A stretch of DNA of 64,000 bases from Niastella vici (GTDB taxonomy: Bacteria; Bacteroidota; Bacteroidia; Chitinophagales; Chitinophagaceae). Shown here piece by piece: positions 54,754-63,855 of the stretch; position 1 is the first letter of the stretch, and every line of letters begins with the position of its first letter. Where the stretch lies: positions 340,761 to 404,760 of the forward strand of contig NZ_LVYD01000041.1 in assembly GCF_002077945.1 (NCBI RefSeq), in the 5' to 3' direction. The translations under genes were made by a program, and so were the position numbers. The notes under the pieces were generated by a model that saw only the letters and a list, made by a program, of their open reading frames with translations, did no database searches and was not told the DNA's origin.

Positions 54754-55923
54754 TTATAACAATCTTTCTACCTTAGAAAAATCTTCCTTAACAACAATGA
54801 CACCCGGTTTTTTACCGGGTTCAAAACTACCCAGCACATTATCCAGTTGTAAAGCTTCGGCGCCGTTCAATGTAGCCCACTGCAATAATTCAACCTTTTC
54901 AATATGCGGAAAATGCCGATGTATCGTTTGCAATTCGGCCAGTATGCTTAACTGGTGATTCGACGCGAGGCTATCGGTTCCAACCACAATAACCGCCCTG
55001 TATTGCCGTAACAGGTCAATATCGGGCAATGGATTACCAATATAAAGATTGGCATTCGGGCACAAACAGAAGTACAGGTTGGCTACCGGCAGCTCCCCGC
55101 TGGCAACATATTCCAGATCGTGTGAATTGGTATTTGTATTATGCACCAGTATCAGCGACTGGTTGGGCAAAAAATGAGAAAGATAAGAAGGCAGGCTTCC
55201 ATTTTTGGCCGGCTTATAAAAAGAGATGTCGATATGCAGGGCTTCATATAACCGGTGAAGATCGCCGGTACCCTTTTCAATAAATTCCCTTTCAGCAGTA
55301 CTTTCCTGGCTGTGTATGGTAAGCAGCTGGTTGCCGGGAAACCGGGTGATCATTTGAAACAATGCCGGAGAAACCGAATAGGGCGCATGCGGAACAATAG
55401 AGACTGATTCAGCGGGTGTGCGGTACAAACGGGCAAACTGGTCGTACACTGCCAGGGAGGCTTCGAACCGCTGGGCTGCGCTGTTTTCAATAAAACCCAT
55501 GGTTTCAATAAAATTATGATACAGCAGGCGCCCGGCTTTTTTTTGATCAACCGTATTGGGGGTATTACAAATATCTCCTACCGCCACAATACCGTTCTGC
55601 AGCATGCTGTTCTCCCCTTCCTCAATAGCTTTTTTTATGATGGGGGCATCAAAACCACGTTGTTGTATTACCCGCACCAGAAAATCGACCATGCCGGTAT
55701 TTTCAGGAATAATGCCCTTCATATGGCTTAACTCCAGGTGACAATGGCAATTTACAAAACCGGGGCTCAGGATACCTGAAACGCGGGTAATGCCTTCGCC
55801 GGCCTCGGCAGCGGGCACCAAATCAACAATTTCGCCCCCGGGGCTGGTAATTAGCACCGAATCGTTTGAAAACCATTCAAACCCGGTAAATAAATGATCG
55901 GCCTGGAACTTTCTGTAATTCAT
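54754..55923 (-). CDS. Amidohydrolase-superfamily deaminase-like protein
   Basis: 389-aa cytoplasmic metal-dependent hydrolase. The HxH metal motif is in NCHCHLELSHMKG; further ligands are in PHAPYSVS, the HSQES block, and the Asp of GTDSLASNHQLSILAEL. The C-terminal LGSFEPGKKPGVIVV closes the composite barrel. It belongs to the chlorohydrolase/adenosine-deaminase-like subgroup; aminodeoxyfutalosine deaminase of the menaquinone route is one possibility, not shown. Start at 55923 (MNYRKFQADH) is taken; the upstream open frame to 56016 is not family-like. Confidence 0.8.
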   Translation of the reverse strand: MNYRKFQADHLFTGFEWFSNDSVLITSPGGEIVDLVPAAEAGEGITRVSGILSPGFVNCHCHLELSHMKGIIPENTGMVDFLVRVIQQRGFDAPIIKKAIEEGENSMLQNGIVAVGDICNTPNTVDQKKAGRLLYHNFIETMGFIENSAAQRFEASLAVYDQFARLYRTPAESVSIVPHAPYSVSPALFQMITRFPGNQLLTIHSQESTAEREFIEKGTGDLHRLYEALHIDISFYKPAKNGSLPSYLSHFLPNQSLILVHNTNTNSHDLEYVASGELPVANLYFCLCPNANLYIGNPLPDIDLLRQYRAVIVVGTDSLASNHQLSILAELQTIHRHFPHIEKVELLQWATLNGAEALQLDNVLGSFEPGKKPGVIVVKEDFSKVERLL

Positions 55924-55940
55924 GTAAGCGATGAAACAAT

Positions 55941-55948
55941 TAACTTTG
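55941..55948 (+). promoter_or_regulatory. -7 promoter box candidate for prfA
   Basis: TAACTTTG, plus strand, 128 bases before the prfA ATG, just upstream of the divergent amidohydrolase start. No -33 TTG at standard spacing. Confidence 0.35.
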
Positions 55949-56076
55949 CAGGTTTTAATAACAGCCGGAAAACGGGGATACCGCCAATCCGAAAGAAAGG
56001 TCAAAATTAAGTACAATTCTTTCAGACTTCACAATACCTGCCGCCGGACTGTAATTGGATAAAATAAGTCAAAACT

Positions 56077-57141
56077 ATGTTAGACAAGCTGGAAGCCATA
56101 AAAGCAAAGTTCGAGGACCTTGGGGTAGCGCTGACCAATCCTGAAATTGTGGGCAATAACAGGAAGTTCAGAGCCATGAGCCAGGAGTACCGCAGCCTTG
56201 AAAAGATCGTTAAAGCATACGAAGAGTACAAAAAGGTGCTGGGCGACCTGGATGTGTACAAAGAAGCCCTGAACGGCGATGATGCCGAATTGCGCGAACT
56301 GGCCAAGGAAGAGTTGCCGGTGCTGGAAGAAACAAAGGAAAAGCTGGAGGCCCATATTCGCCAGTTGCTGATCCCCAAAGACCCGCAGGACGAAAAGAAT
56401 TGTATTCTGGAGATACGGGCAGGTACCGGTGGCGATGAGGCCAGCTTATTTGCCGGCGACCTGCTGCGTATGTACCTGCGTTATTGCGAAAAGAAAGGCT
56501 GGAAAACAGCCGTTCTGAGCGAATCGGAAGGTACCGTAGGGGGCTACAAAGAGGTTCAGTTAGAAGTAACTGGTGAAGATGTGTATGGCACCCTGAAATT
56601 TGAAAGTGGTGTACATCGCGTACAGCGCGTTCCTGATACCGAAACTTCGGGCCGGGTGCATACTTCTGCCGCCACCGTGGCCGTAATGCCTGAAGCGGAG
56701 GAAGTGGATGTGGAAGTAAAGGACAGCGAGGTGAAAATGGAAACAGCCCGAAGCGGTGGTGCTGGTGGTCAAAACGTAAACAAGGTGGAAACAAAGGTTA
56801 TTTTAACCCACCTTCCAACCGGTACCGTGGTTATGTGTCAAACAGAACGTACCCAGTTAGGGAACCGGGAAAAAGCGATGCAGATGTTGCGTACCAAGCT
56901 GTATGAAGAACAGGTACGTAAACAGGAAGAAGAGATCTCGAGGCATAGAAAGAGCCTGGTAAGTTCAGGCGACCGCAGTGCAAAGATCAGAACGTATAAC
57001 TATCCCCAGGGCCGTATCACTGATCATCGTATTGGCCTTACCGTTTATAATCTGGATGATGTAATGAATGGCAATGTGCAGGAGTTTATTGATGCCTTGC
57101 AATTTGCCGAGAATGCAGAAAAGCTGGCAAAACAGAATTAA
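56077..57141 (+). CDS. prfA: Peptide chain release factor 1
   Basis: 354-aa factor that reads UAA and UAG and triggers peptide release. GGQ is at residues 230-232 ([15 protein letters not shown]); the codon-recognition loop reads [18 protein letters not shown], with the P-x-T of RF1. N-terminal coiled helical domain is normal. The gene is monocistronic with a strong terminator. Confidence 0.96.
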   Translation: MLDKLEAIKAKFEDLGVALTNPEIVGNNRKFRAMSQEYRSLEKIVKAYEEYKKVLGDLDVYKEALNGDDAELRELAKEELPVLEETKEKLEAHIRQLLIPKDPQDEKNCILEIRAGTGGDEASLFAGDLLRMYLRYCEKKGWKTAVLSESEGTVGGYKEVQLEVTGEDVYGTLKFESGVHRVQRVPDTETSGRVHTSAATVAVMPEAEEVDVEVKDSEVKMETARSGGAGGQNVNKVETKVILTHLPTGTVVMCQTERTQLGNREKAMQMLRTKLYEEQVRKQEEEISRHRKSLVSSGDRSAKIRTYNYPQGRITDHRIGLTVYNLDDVMNGNVQEFIDALQFAENAEKLAKQN

Positions 57142-57172
57142 GAAATAAAGCACTACATCTTAAATTTATAAG

Positions 57173-57206
57173 GAACGTCCCGGTATTTCGGGACGTTCTT
57201 TTTTTA
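57173..57206 (+). terminator. Intrinsic terminator of prfA
   Basis: GAACGTCCCG / CGGGACGTTC with a six-base loop and a long T-run. Confidence 0.9.
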
Positions 57207-57329
57207 TTGTGCTGAGGTGGTTGTTCGCAAAGATGAATTTGAAGAGTTTATTGAGACAGGGCCGGTATTAAGAAAATGTTACTTCATTACGCATTATAGG
57301 CGATGGCTTAATGTATTAGTGCCAGCCCG

Positions 57330-57440
57330 TAATGCGCCCCGGGCCTTGCTTCGTTGCTCCGTCGCTGAAGCTATGGCGCAAGCGACCGAAGCTACGCGAC
57401 CACGTGCCGCCAAAGCTTTAGCGGTGGCGCAAGGCGCAGT
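57330..57440. repeat. GC-rich multi-hairpin island
   Basis: CTTCG+GTCGCT pairs with AGCGAC+CGAAG (57349-57391, asymmetric bulge). CCGC-CA-AAGCTT-TA-GCGG (57407-57424) is a second perfect hairpin. CCTTGC near 57344 can pair with GCAAGG near 57429. GC content is well above its surroundings. Confidence 0.55.
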
Positions 57441-57954
57441 AAGTGTTTCGCAGAGCCTGCCCCCCACTTGCAGGGGCACCATATTACCTACTTACCCTAA
57501 AGCAATTATAAGCATTTTACCAGGCGACCTATTCTCACTGCAAATGGTTGCATTAATTTTACATTAAATCAACTAGTATACTAATCTCCGTTATAACGGT
57601 ACTATTTACCGAAATGCAAATGAATAAGTTATGAAGGCCTGAAATTAACGTTCGTTCGGTTTATAAGTAGGAGTTTTACGTGTTGTAGCTGCAGTATGGG
57701 ATACCTAAAAACACGCGAATGTTAACGTTTTACAAAAAGTCCTGAAAGGTGACTGAAAATCCCAAAATACGTAGTTCCTTTGCATTAGAAATTTCAACGC
57801 ACAGTTCTTTGCCAAACAAGTCCCGGGGTTTTAATCTTACTTTAACGGGCTTATCTATACTAATGGCATTGGATTTGCGTTATATAATAAAGTTCTTTTT
57901 TAACGACTCACACAAAGCAGTCAATTTTCTCATAAGCAGTTAGTTTTGGTTACG

Positions 57955-57985
57955 GCCCCTGTTTCTACAGGGGCTATTTTATTTT
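57955..57985 (+). terminator. Intrinsic terminator without an obvious gene
   Basis: GCCCCTG / CAGGGGC, six-base loop, then TATTTTATTTT. It is 12 bases after the end of the doubtful frame 57749-57943, and convergent to the VanZ-like gene. Confidence 0.7.
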
Positions 57986-58017
57986 ATACAACTAACTGAT
58001 TTACAGCTTCTGATTTC

Positions 58018-58410
58018 CTATTTTACTTTCACAAAAAGGTGGTAAAGCGCAGCAATTATAGCGCCGGTTGAATCGGCAAGAATATCATATTCATCAAAAC
58101 TCCTATTTGGTATATAGTCACCTTGTAGAAATTCTAACCCAATCCCCAACCCGATGCTAAAAAGTGTCAGAAAAACAATAATGCGCTGCCATTTTGATTT
58201 TTCGTTGCGACGATAATACAGGTTGAACCCACCCAGCAAAACAATGCCGCCAAACAAAATGGTGTGCACCACTTTGTCAATTCCTTTTGTGGCAAAAACA
58301 CCCGTGCTGGGAATGGCAGAGCCGGGCAGGCACAGTAAAATAATGGTAGTGACAGTCCAGGCAATGGGAATGATCTTCCAGGTACTAAGCTTTTTAACAA
58401 GACGCATCAT
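58018..58410 (-). CDS. VanZ-family membrane protein
   Basis: 130-aa protein with four hydrophobic segments. KIIPIAWTVTTIILLCLPGS, GIDKVVHTILFGGIVLLGG, GLGIGLEFLQGDYIPNRSFDEYDILADSTGAIIAA are the family landmarks. VanZ was named from low-level teicoplanin resistance, but most members have no known role. ATG at 58410 used; the frame opens at a TTG at 58431. Confidence 0.85.
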   Translation of the reverse strand: MMRLVKKLSTWKIIPIAWTVTTIILLCLPGSAIPSTGVFATKGIDKVVHTILFGGIVLLGGFNLYYRRNEKSKWQRIIVFLTLFSIGLGIGLEFLQGDYIPNRSFDEYDILADSTGAIIAALYHLFVKVK

Positions 58411-58559
58411 ACGGGAGGAAAGATAAAGCAAAAAGAGATCAGATACCCCCGGCTCTTAAAGGGGGGGTAAAAAAAATTGAGCTTGCAGGCTGCTGTTTAT
58501 TGAAAACGAATGCTCCTTTTGCCCCCGAAGGAATCGATTATCCGGATGGGCATTCACCG

Positions 58560-59405
58560 TTACACTTTACCTAACACATACATGGGACCTTTTGGCGTGG
58601 GACTTCCGCCAGCCTGTTCAAGGGTGATGGCAAACAGCTGGGCGCGGGGAATATTTTTCATTTTAACCATAACATGGCCATTTGCCATATCGAGCATGCC
58701 GGCATCAACAGGCACGTTATCAACAATGGCCCACAACTGGTATTGTTTACCGGTTTCAGGTTGGGGCAAATTATTTACCATGAGGTACACGTCTTTTGAG
58801 CGCGTATCCCAATAAACGGTTGCCAGGCTGCTGCGGTCGGGGCTCGCGGGCGCACTGGTTCCATTCATTTTAATGGCCACCATATTGGTGTCGGTTAACC
58901 CGGCAACGGTATGCTCGTAGGTACTGAGCTTTGTTTGAAGAACGGCACTGTTTTTAGCCAGGACGGCTTGTTGTGCAAGCAAACGGTCGTAAGCCTGGCT
59001 GAACTCCCGGTATTTGGTAAAATAATAGAAATTCAACCCGGCACTGGCCACCAGCAGAATGATGGCGGCTGCGGCTGCATACCGCATAAACAGGGGGATA
59101 GCTGGCCGGCTGGTGACTTCCATTTGTACCACCTTCTCCTGTTCAACCACCGGCGCCACCTCCCGGTTGGCTGCCACCGGTTCTGCGGCTAATTGCTGCA
59201 GAATGGTTTCGCGCAAACTGGCAGGGGGCGCTACAGCGGAAGCTATAGCATGTTGTTCAAGATCCATCTCAAAAGCATCCCTGGCAGCCAGTACTTCGGC
59301 ATGCCGGGCGCACATTTGCTCAAATTCAAGCCTTTCCGCCTCATCGGCGAGCCCCAACACATAGCTTTCGACTATGCCACTTGATATGTATTCCTGTATA
59401 TTCAC
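58560..59405 (-). CDS. Anti-sigma factor, RskA-like
   Basis: 281-aa single-pass membrane anti-sigma factor. The N-terminal ~70 residues form an anti-sigma-domain-like helical region (ISSGIVESYVLGLADEAERLEFEQMCARHAEV), the transmembrane helix is at about 106-129, and the outer domain is RskA-like (VYWDTRSKDVYLMVNNLPQPETGKQYQLWAI, AGMLDMANGHVMVKMKN, FAITLEQAGGSPTPKGPMYVLGKV). Start is GTG, overlapping the sigma TGA (GTGA), so the two are translationally coupled. It should hold the partner sigma factor at the membrane until proteolysis. Confidence 0.92.
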   Translation of the reverse strand: MNIQEYISSGIVESYVLGLADEAERLEFEQMCARHAEVLAARDAFEMDLEQHAIASAVAPPASLRETILQQLAAEPVAANREVAPVVEQEKVVQMEVTSRPAIPLFMRYAAAAAIILLVASAGLNFYYFTKYREFSQAYDRLLAQQAVLAKNSAVLQTKLSTYEHTVAGLTDTNMVAIKMNGTSAPASPDRSSLATVYWDTRSKDVYLMVNNLPQPETGKQYQLWAIVDNVPVDAGMLDMANGHVMVKMKNIPRAQLFAITLEQAGGSPTPKGPMYVLGKV

Positions 59406-59947
59406 TTTAATAATCCACGTAACTGAATCAGTGCATTTCGAATACGCGTCTTTACCGTGCCAAGCGGAAGTTTTTCCAGCTCGGCGATCTCTTCATGCGT
59501 ATATCCTTTAAAATAAGCCAGTTCTATCAAAATACGCTGTTCTTCCTTTAATTTTTCCAGCACTTTCCGCAATCCGATGGTATCAACCCCGGGTTGAATA
59601 ACATCGGTGACTCGTATGGTATCTACGTTTTCCCCGATCGATTGGTTTTTGCGGCTGTTCTGGTAACTCCTCGAACGCAGGGTATCAATAGCAGCATTGC
59701 GGGCAATATTCATCATCCAGGTGAACAACCGGCCTTTAGTGGCATCGTATTGTTCTATCCTGCGCCAGATATTTACAAATACCTCCTGCAAAACATCGTT
59801 GGTCAGCTCCCCATCACTCACGATCTGAAGTATAATACTGTATAAAGCCGAAGCATAATTATCGTATAAATAAGCATAAGCTTTATTATCCCTGTTACGC
59901 AACAGGGACACCAACTCCTGTTCAGTATATGTTAGTGCTATTGCCAA
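59402..59947 (-). CDS. ECF RNA polymerase sigma factor, SigK-like
   Basis: 181-aa sigma-70 ECF factor. Region 2 is AYAYLYDNYASALYSIILQIVSDGELTNDVLQEVFVNIWRRI with ATKGRLFTWMMNIARNAAIDTLRS; region 4 is LIELAYFKGYTHEEIAELEKLPLGTVKTRIRNALIQLRG. It resembles SigK-type factors paired with RskA anti-sigma proteins, as here. The start codon appears to be TTG at 59947, with no in-frame ATG nearby. It heads the two-gene operon. Confidence 0.94.
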   Translation of the reverse strand: MAIALTYTEQELVSLLRNRDNKAYAYLYDNYASALYSIILQIVSDGELTNDVLQEVFVNIWRRIEQYDATKGRLFTWMMNIARNAAIDTLRSRSYQNSRKNQSIGENVDTIRVTDVIQPGVDTIGLRKVLEKLKEEQRILIELAYFKGYTHEEIAELEKLPLGTVKTRIRNALIQLRGLLK

Positions 59948-60039
59948 TGTGTTTACCCGGAACGTAGCGGTTACAAAAAAAGTGGCTGTTAACCACTTTC
60001 AATTTACGCAATAACGTTCGCAACGGATTTAATTTATTT

Positions 60040-60420
60040 TTAGGCGCCTACCAGGTTGGTATACGCTGCAGCATCCATGAGTGCTTTTACATCATCTGGA
60101 TTATTAACGGTCATTTTAACCATCCAGCCTCCGTTATACGGATCAGAATTAACCAGTTCAGGCGAGTCGGCCAGGGCAGGGTTCACCTCGTTTATAGTGC
60201 CTGAAACGGGCAAATACAGGTCGGATACGGTTTTAACCGCTTCAACTGTACCAAATACAGCTTCTGCCATCAGGGTTTTACCAACTGTTTCTATTTCCAC
60301 ATACACGATATCACCCAGTTCGTGCTGAGCGAAATCGGTAATACCAATGGTAGCTATATTACCTTCCAGTTTTATCCATTCATGATCTTTAGTGTAGCGC
60401 AGATTTTCCGGAAAATTCAT
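60040..60420 (-). CDS. gcvH: Glycine cleavage system H protein
   Basis: 126-aa lipoyl carrier of the glycine cleavage complex, moving the methylamine intermediate between P, T and L proteins. [36 protein letters not shown] is the family start. The lipoylated lysine is Lys63 in [13 protein letters not shown] and T proteins are not in the window. Monocistronic. Confidence 0.96.
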   Translation of the reverse strand: MNFPENLRYTKDHEWIKLEGNIATIGITDFAQHELGDIVYVEIETVGKTLMAEAVFGTVEAVKTVSDLYLPVSGTINEVNPALADSPELVNSDPYNGGWMVKMTVNNPDDVKALMDAAAYTNLVGA

Positions 60421-60540
60421 GTTTTCGATTTTTGTGCTGCAAGATTAAGAAATTTCTGTTAGCCACAAGGGACCCCGGGGGCAGAAAGTGAACAATTATG
60501 TTATAACCGGTACGCCGGTCCACTTTCCGTACATTTTACA

Positions 60541-61230
60541 TTATTGCCTTTTTATGAGGGTGGCCCTGATGATCTTTACATCTTCAACCGGGCGGTTGCG
60601 ATCGCCGGTAGCTACCGCAGCGATGCTGTCTATGACCTCAATACCTTTTATTACCTCGCCAAACACGGTATATTTTGTATCGAGCGAAGGGGTACCACCA
60701 AGCGTTTTATATACCTCCCGATGCGCCGCCGGTATCTTATAGCCATTGAGCCTTCCTTCAACCTGGTTCAGGTCTTCTTCTGAATAAACCCTGCCGTGCA
60801 CCAGGTAGAACTGGCTGCCATTGCTTTCTTTTGTGGGGTTTATTTCGTCGGGCGTGCGGGCGGCCGCCAAGGCTCCTTTTTTATGGAATAACAGATCGGG
60901 TTTTATTTCGGCTGGAACCGCATACCCCGGGGAACCCTGGCCCAATGCCTCGCCGGGTTTGGCGGTTTTGCTTTTGGGGTCACCGGCCTGCACCATAAAC
61001 TGGTTCATAACCCGGTGAAACAAGATGCCGTCGTAATAATGCTGGTTCACCAGCTTTATAAAATTATCTCTGTGTAAGGGGGTAGAATCTGAGAGCCGGA
61101 TGATCATAGTGCCCTTGGTGGTCACCATTTCAACATCCTTGTTCAGATCGCCTTTTTTAACCTGACAAGGTTTCAGGTCAACGGCCGAAGTAAAGAAAAC
61201 GGATACAAGAAGGAGTAATAGTTTATTCAT
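60541..61230 (-). CDS. Exported cyclophilin-type peptidyl-prolyl isomerase
   Basis: 229 aa. Signal sequence residues 1-18 (LLLLVSVFFTSAVD). The cyclophilin domain carries VTTKGTMIIRLSDSTPLHRDNFIKLVNQHYYDGILFHRVMNQFMVQAGDP, then ESNGSQFYLVHG, and the C-terminal VFGEVIKGIEVIDSIA. The catalytic Arg-Phe-Gln positions are mostly preserved (FHRV, QFYL). It should assist folding in the periplasm. No lipobox. Confidence 0.93.
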   Translation of the reverse strand: MNKLLLLLVSVFFTSAVDLKPCQVKKGDLNKDVEMVTTKGTMIIRLSDSTPLHRDNFIKLVNQHYYDGILFHRVMNQFMVQAGDPKSKTAKPGEALGQGSPGYAVPAEIKPDLLFHKKGALAAARTPDEINPTKESNGSQFYLVHGRVYSEEDLNQVEGRLNGYKIPAAHREVYKTLGGTPSLDTKYTVFGEVIKGIEVIDSIAAVATGDRNRPVEDVKIIRATLIKRQ

Positions 61231-61342
61231 AGTTAGTCAATATACTAAAACAAATGTGATAATGAAATACAGCTACAAAAATCGGGGCTGCGCCTGTTGG
61301 CACGTTTCCCGGAATTTCGGGCACCCCATTATCACAACCTGT

Positions 61343-61687
61343 TTAAAATCCTTGCTGATCAAAATACAACAGGATATGATCTTTCAAAAAATTCTCCTGC
61401 TCGGGCAGCGCCATAACCGGTAAGCTCTTTAATTGTCTGAAATGCGGCCAGCCTTCTTCATCTACCCCTTCCAGTTCGTAATAACCACTTTGCGACAACA
61501 GGGAGCAGGTAGCGATGTGCATAAGATCCTGTTTTTGCTCTTTGGTGAACTTTGCCTTTATATCACCAAACTCCTGGATACCTATTAAAAATAAAATGGT
61601 TTCCATATCAGGTTTTCTGCCAAACCGCTCCATCAGCTTTTCTTCCAGCTTCCACCAACGGGTTTGTAAATCATCATTTGCTTGCAT
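61343..61687 (-). CDS. Conserved protein of unknown function
   Basis: 114-aa soluble protein starting MQANDDLQTRWWKLEEKLMERFGRKPDMETILFLIGIQEFG, a pattern I recognise as a conserved Bacteroidota hypothetical protein, without known function. Helical, acidic, no signal peptide or membrane segment. The -7 box CAAAGGTA (minus strand TACCTTTG, 61692-61699) lies four bases before the ATG, so the mRNA may be leaderless. Divergent from serS. Confidence 0.75.
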   Translation of the reverse strand: MQANDDLQTRWWKLEEKLMERFGRKPDMETILFLIGIQEFGDIKAKFTKEQKQDLMHIATCSLLSQSGYYELEGVDEEGWPHFRQLKSLPVMALPEQENFLKDHILLYFDQQGF

Positions 61688-61691
61688 GCCG

Positions 61692-61699
61692 CAAAGGTA
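61692..61699 (-). promoter_or_regulatory. -7 promoter box abutting the 114-aa gene
   Basis: Minus strand TACCTTTG, four bases upstream of the ATG at 61687. A leaderless start is implied unless translation begins at the downstream Met19 or Met28. Confidence 0.45.
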
Positions 61700-61740
61700 A
61701 TGCTAATGTGATAATTAGCTGCTGAGCTCATTATTTGAAT

Positions 61741-61748
61741 TATCTTTG
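61741..61748 (+). promoter_or_regulatory. -7 promoter box for serS
   Basis: TATCTTTG, ending 18 bases before the serS ATG. Confidence 0.5.
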
Positions 61749-61766
61749 CCGCAAACCTGATTTTAC

Positions 61767-63038
61767 ATGTTACAGATTGCATTTATTCGACAAAACACGG
61801 CGCTGGTAAAGGAACGACTGGCTTTAAAAAATTTCGGGGATATTGCGTTGGTAGATGAGATCATCTCTCTTGATGATACCCGTAAAAAATTGCAGCTTGA
61901 ATTTGATACTACCCAGTCAAAAATAAATGCAGCCTCCAAAGAGATCGGGCAATTAATAGCAAAAGGCCAGAAAGAGGCAGCTGACACCCAACGACAGGAA
62001 GTGGCCGCGTTAAAGACCACCCTGCAGCCATTTGCCGATCAACTGGCCGAAACAGAAAAAAAATTACAGGAGCAGATCGTAAAACTGCCTAACCTGCCAT
62101 CAGATAAAGTACCACCCGGTAAAACACCCGAAGATAATATCACCATCAGGGAAGGTGGAAAAAAACCCGCCCTGCATGCAGGCGCCGTTCCGCATTGGGA
62201 CCTTACAAAAAAATACAACCTCATCGATTTTGAACTTGGCAACAAGATCACCGGCAGCGGCTTCCCCGTATATATTGGCAAAGGCGCCAAATTGCAACGC
62301 GCATTGATCCAGTATTTTCTTGATTATAATACCAATGCCGGTTACAAGGAATTTATGCCGCCACATATGGTGAACGAAGCATCTGCTTTCGGCACCGGCC
62401 AGTTGCCCGACAAAGAAGGGCAAATGTATTTTGTTACCGAAGACAATTTTTACCTGATACCTACAGCCGAAGTTCCGGTAACAAATATTTACCGCGACGA
62501 ATTGCTGAAAGAAAACGAGCTGCCTGTAAAGATGACAGCTTACACCCCCTGCTTTCGCCGCGAGGCCGGCAGCTACGGTAAAGATGTACGCGGACTGAAC
62601 CGCCTGCACCAGTTCGATAAAGTAGAAATAGTGCAGCTCGTTCATCCCGATAAAAGCTACGAGGTGCTGGAAGATATGGTAAACCATGTTGAAACGCTGC
62701 TGCAATCACTCGACCTCCCCTATCGCATCCTGAAATTATGCGGCGGTGATATGGGATTTGCATCTGCCCTTACCTATGATTTTGAAGTATACAGCGCTGC
62801 CCAGCAAAAATGGCTTGAAGTAAGCTCTGTATCTAACTTCGAAGCCTACCAAACCAATCGTATGAAGATAAGATTCAAGGATGCCAATGGTAAAAACCAA
62901 CTGGTGCATTCATTAAATGGCAGCTCACTGGCCCTGCCAAGAATAGTTGCGTGTTTGTTAGAAAACCATCAAACAGAGCAGGGCATTCAATTACCGGCTG
63001 TTCTGCACAGTTATTTCGGCGCTCAACTTATCAACTAG
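61767..63038 (+). CDS. serS: Seryl-tRNA synthetase
   Basis: 423-aa class II synthetase that charges tRNA-Ser and tRNA-Sec-type substrates. The N-terminal tRNA-binding coiled coil covers about residues 30-105. The catalytic domain has motif 2 TPCFRREAGSYGKDVRGLNRLHQFDKVE and motif 3 SLNGSSLALPRIVACLLENHQ, with AEVPVTNIYRDELL upstream. Length is normal. The 3' end of this gene is duplicated in decayed form at 63856-64000. Confidence 0.97.
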   Translation: MLQIAFIRQNTALVKERLALKNFGDIALVDEIISLDDTRKKLQLEFDTTQSKINAASKEIGQLIAKGQKEAADTQRQEVAALKTTLQPFADQLAETEKKLQEQIVKLPNLPSDKVPPGKTPEDNITIREGGKKPALHAGAVPHWDLTKKYNLIDFELGNKITGSGFPVYIGKGAKLQRALIQYFLDYNTNAGYKEFMPPHMVNEASAFGTGQLPDKEGQMYFVTEDNFYLIPTAEVPVTNIYRDELLKENELPVKMTAYTPCFRREAGSYGKDVRGLNRLHQFDKVEIVQLVHPDKSYEVLEDMVNHVETLLQSLDLPYRILKLCGGDMGFASALTYDFEVYSAAQQKWLEVSSVSNFEAYQTNRMKIRFKDANGKNQLVHSLNGSSLALPRIVACLLENHQTEQGIQLPAVLHSYFGAQLIN

Positions 63039-63091
63039 CAGCCGCATAGGATGTTTTGATCATTTGATCAACCTTAACATAAAAATTTTCT

Positions 63092-63127
63092 AAAAAGGAA
63101 GTATACATATTGCATACTTCCTTTTTC
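63092..63127. terminator. Terminator between serS and the outer-membrane protein gene
   Basis: Stem AAAAAGGAAGTAT / ATACTTCCTTTTT around a nine-base loop; A and T flanks allow both directions. Confidence 0.85.
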
Positions 63128-63162
63128 ATTTACATATTTGCGTTACCAAAAACCAAAGTATA

Positions 63163-63813
63163 ATGCTACAAAAAAGTTTACCCATTATCGCTTTCGCCTT
63201 TTCACTTTTTACAACCGCCCATGCACAGATAAATAAAGGCGCAGTATTGACGGGTACCAGTATCGGTTATAGCCAATCAAAAGGCAACATCTCAAGCAGC
63301 GATTTAAAATCCAAGTCATTTGCCGTCTCTCCTGCTGTTGGAATAGCTATTAAAGAAAACCTGGTTGCCGGTATTCGTTTCGATTATTTGAAGAATACAC
63401 AAAAGAACGTGTACGGCTCCAATAATACTTATGACGATGAGGCCAAAAATTATGGCGGCAGCCTGTTTATTCGCCGGTATGTACCTTTAATCAGCCGGTT
63501 GTACGTATTTGGAGAAGGCAGCGCCTCGTATACAAATGCCAGGGAAACAAACACCCAGGCGTATTATACAAGTACGAACGAAAGAAAAATCAAGGGCTGG
63601 AGCACAGGGCTGCACATTACACCTGGTATTTCCTATGGCGTTTGTAAAAAGTTCCTGGTTGAATTTGGGTATAATTCGCTGCTGAATGCAAGTTATGGAA
63701 AAATCAAATCGACCTATAACAACACTCCTGAGGAAAAACAGGAATCATTTTCAGGAGGAATAAGCAAGGATAATAATTCCATGTTCTTTATCGCTTTCCA
63801 AATTATACTTTAG
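63163..63813 (+). CDS. Small outer-membrane beta-barrel protein
   Basis: 216 aa. Signal peptide 1-21 (FTTAHAQ). The rest shows alternating hydrophobic strands typical of an eight-stranded barrel: KGAVLTGTSIGYSQS, SFAVSPAVGIAIKENLVAGIRFDYL, YGGSLFIRRYVPLISRLYVFGEGSASYTNA, GLHITPGISYGVCKKFLVEFGYNSL and a final SMFFIAFQIIL strand with terminal Leu. No ligand motif. It lies between serS and a decayed copy of the serS 3' end, so it may have been duplicated with it. Confidence 0.85.
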   Translation: MLQKSLPIIAFAFSLFTTAHAQINKGAVLTGTSIGYSQSKGNISSSDLKSKSFAVSPAVGIAIKENLVAGIRFDYLKNTQKNVYGSNNTYDDEAKNYGGSLFIRRYVPLISRLYVFGEGSASYTNARETNTQAYYTSTNERKIKGWSTGLHITPGISYGVCKKFLVEFGYNSLLNASYGKIKSTYNNTPEEKQESFSGGISKDNNSMFFIAFQIIL

Positions 63814-63855
63814 TAATCACAATATTTATCCTTTTATGGACGCTATCCTAAACGA

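Larger units (their letters stand above)
57142..58017. other. 876-bp spacer between prfA and the VanZ-like gene
   Basis: It holds the prfA terminator, a GC-rich hairpin island (about 57330-57440), an AT-rich part, and a terminator at 57955-57985. Two plus-strand frames (57217-57567 and 57749-57943, both with GTG starts) show no family resemblance. Confidence 0.55.

Noticed and set aside
57217..57567. 116-codon protein gene
   Set aside because: It starts at GTG next to the prfA terminator, crosses the GC-rich hairpin island, and has no family resemblance; composition follows the DNA structure.
57749..57943. 64-codon protein gene before a terminator
   Set aside because: GTG start, no recognisable domain, no promoter. 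Position before a terminator is the only support.
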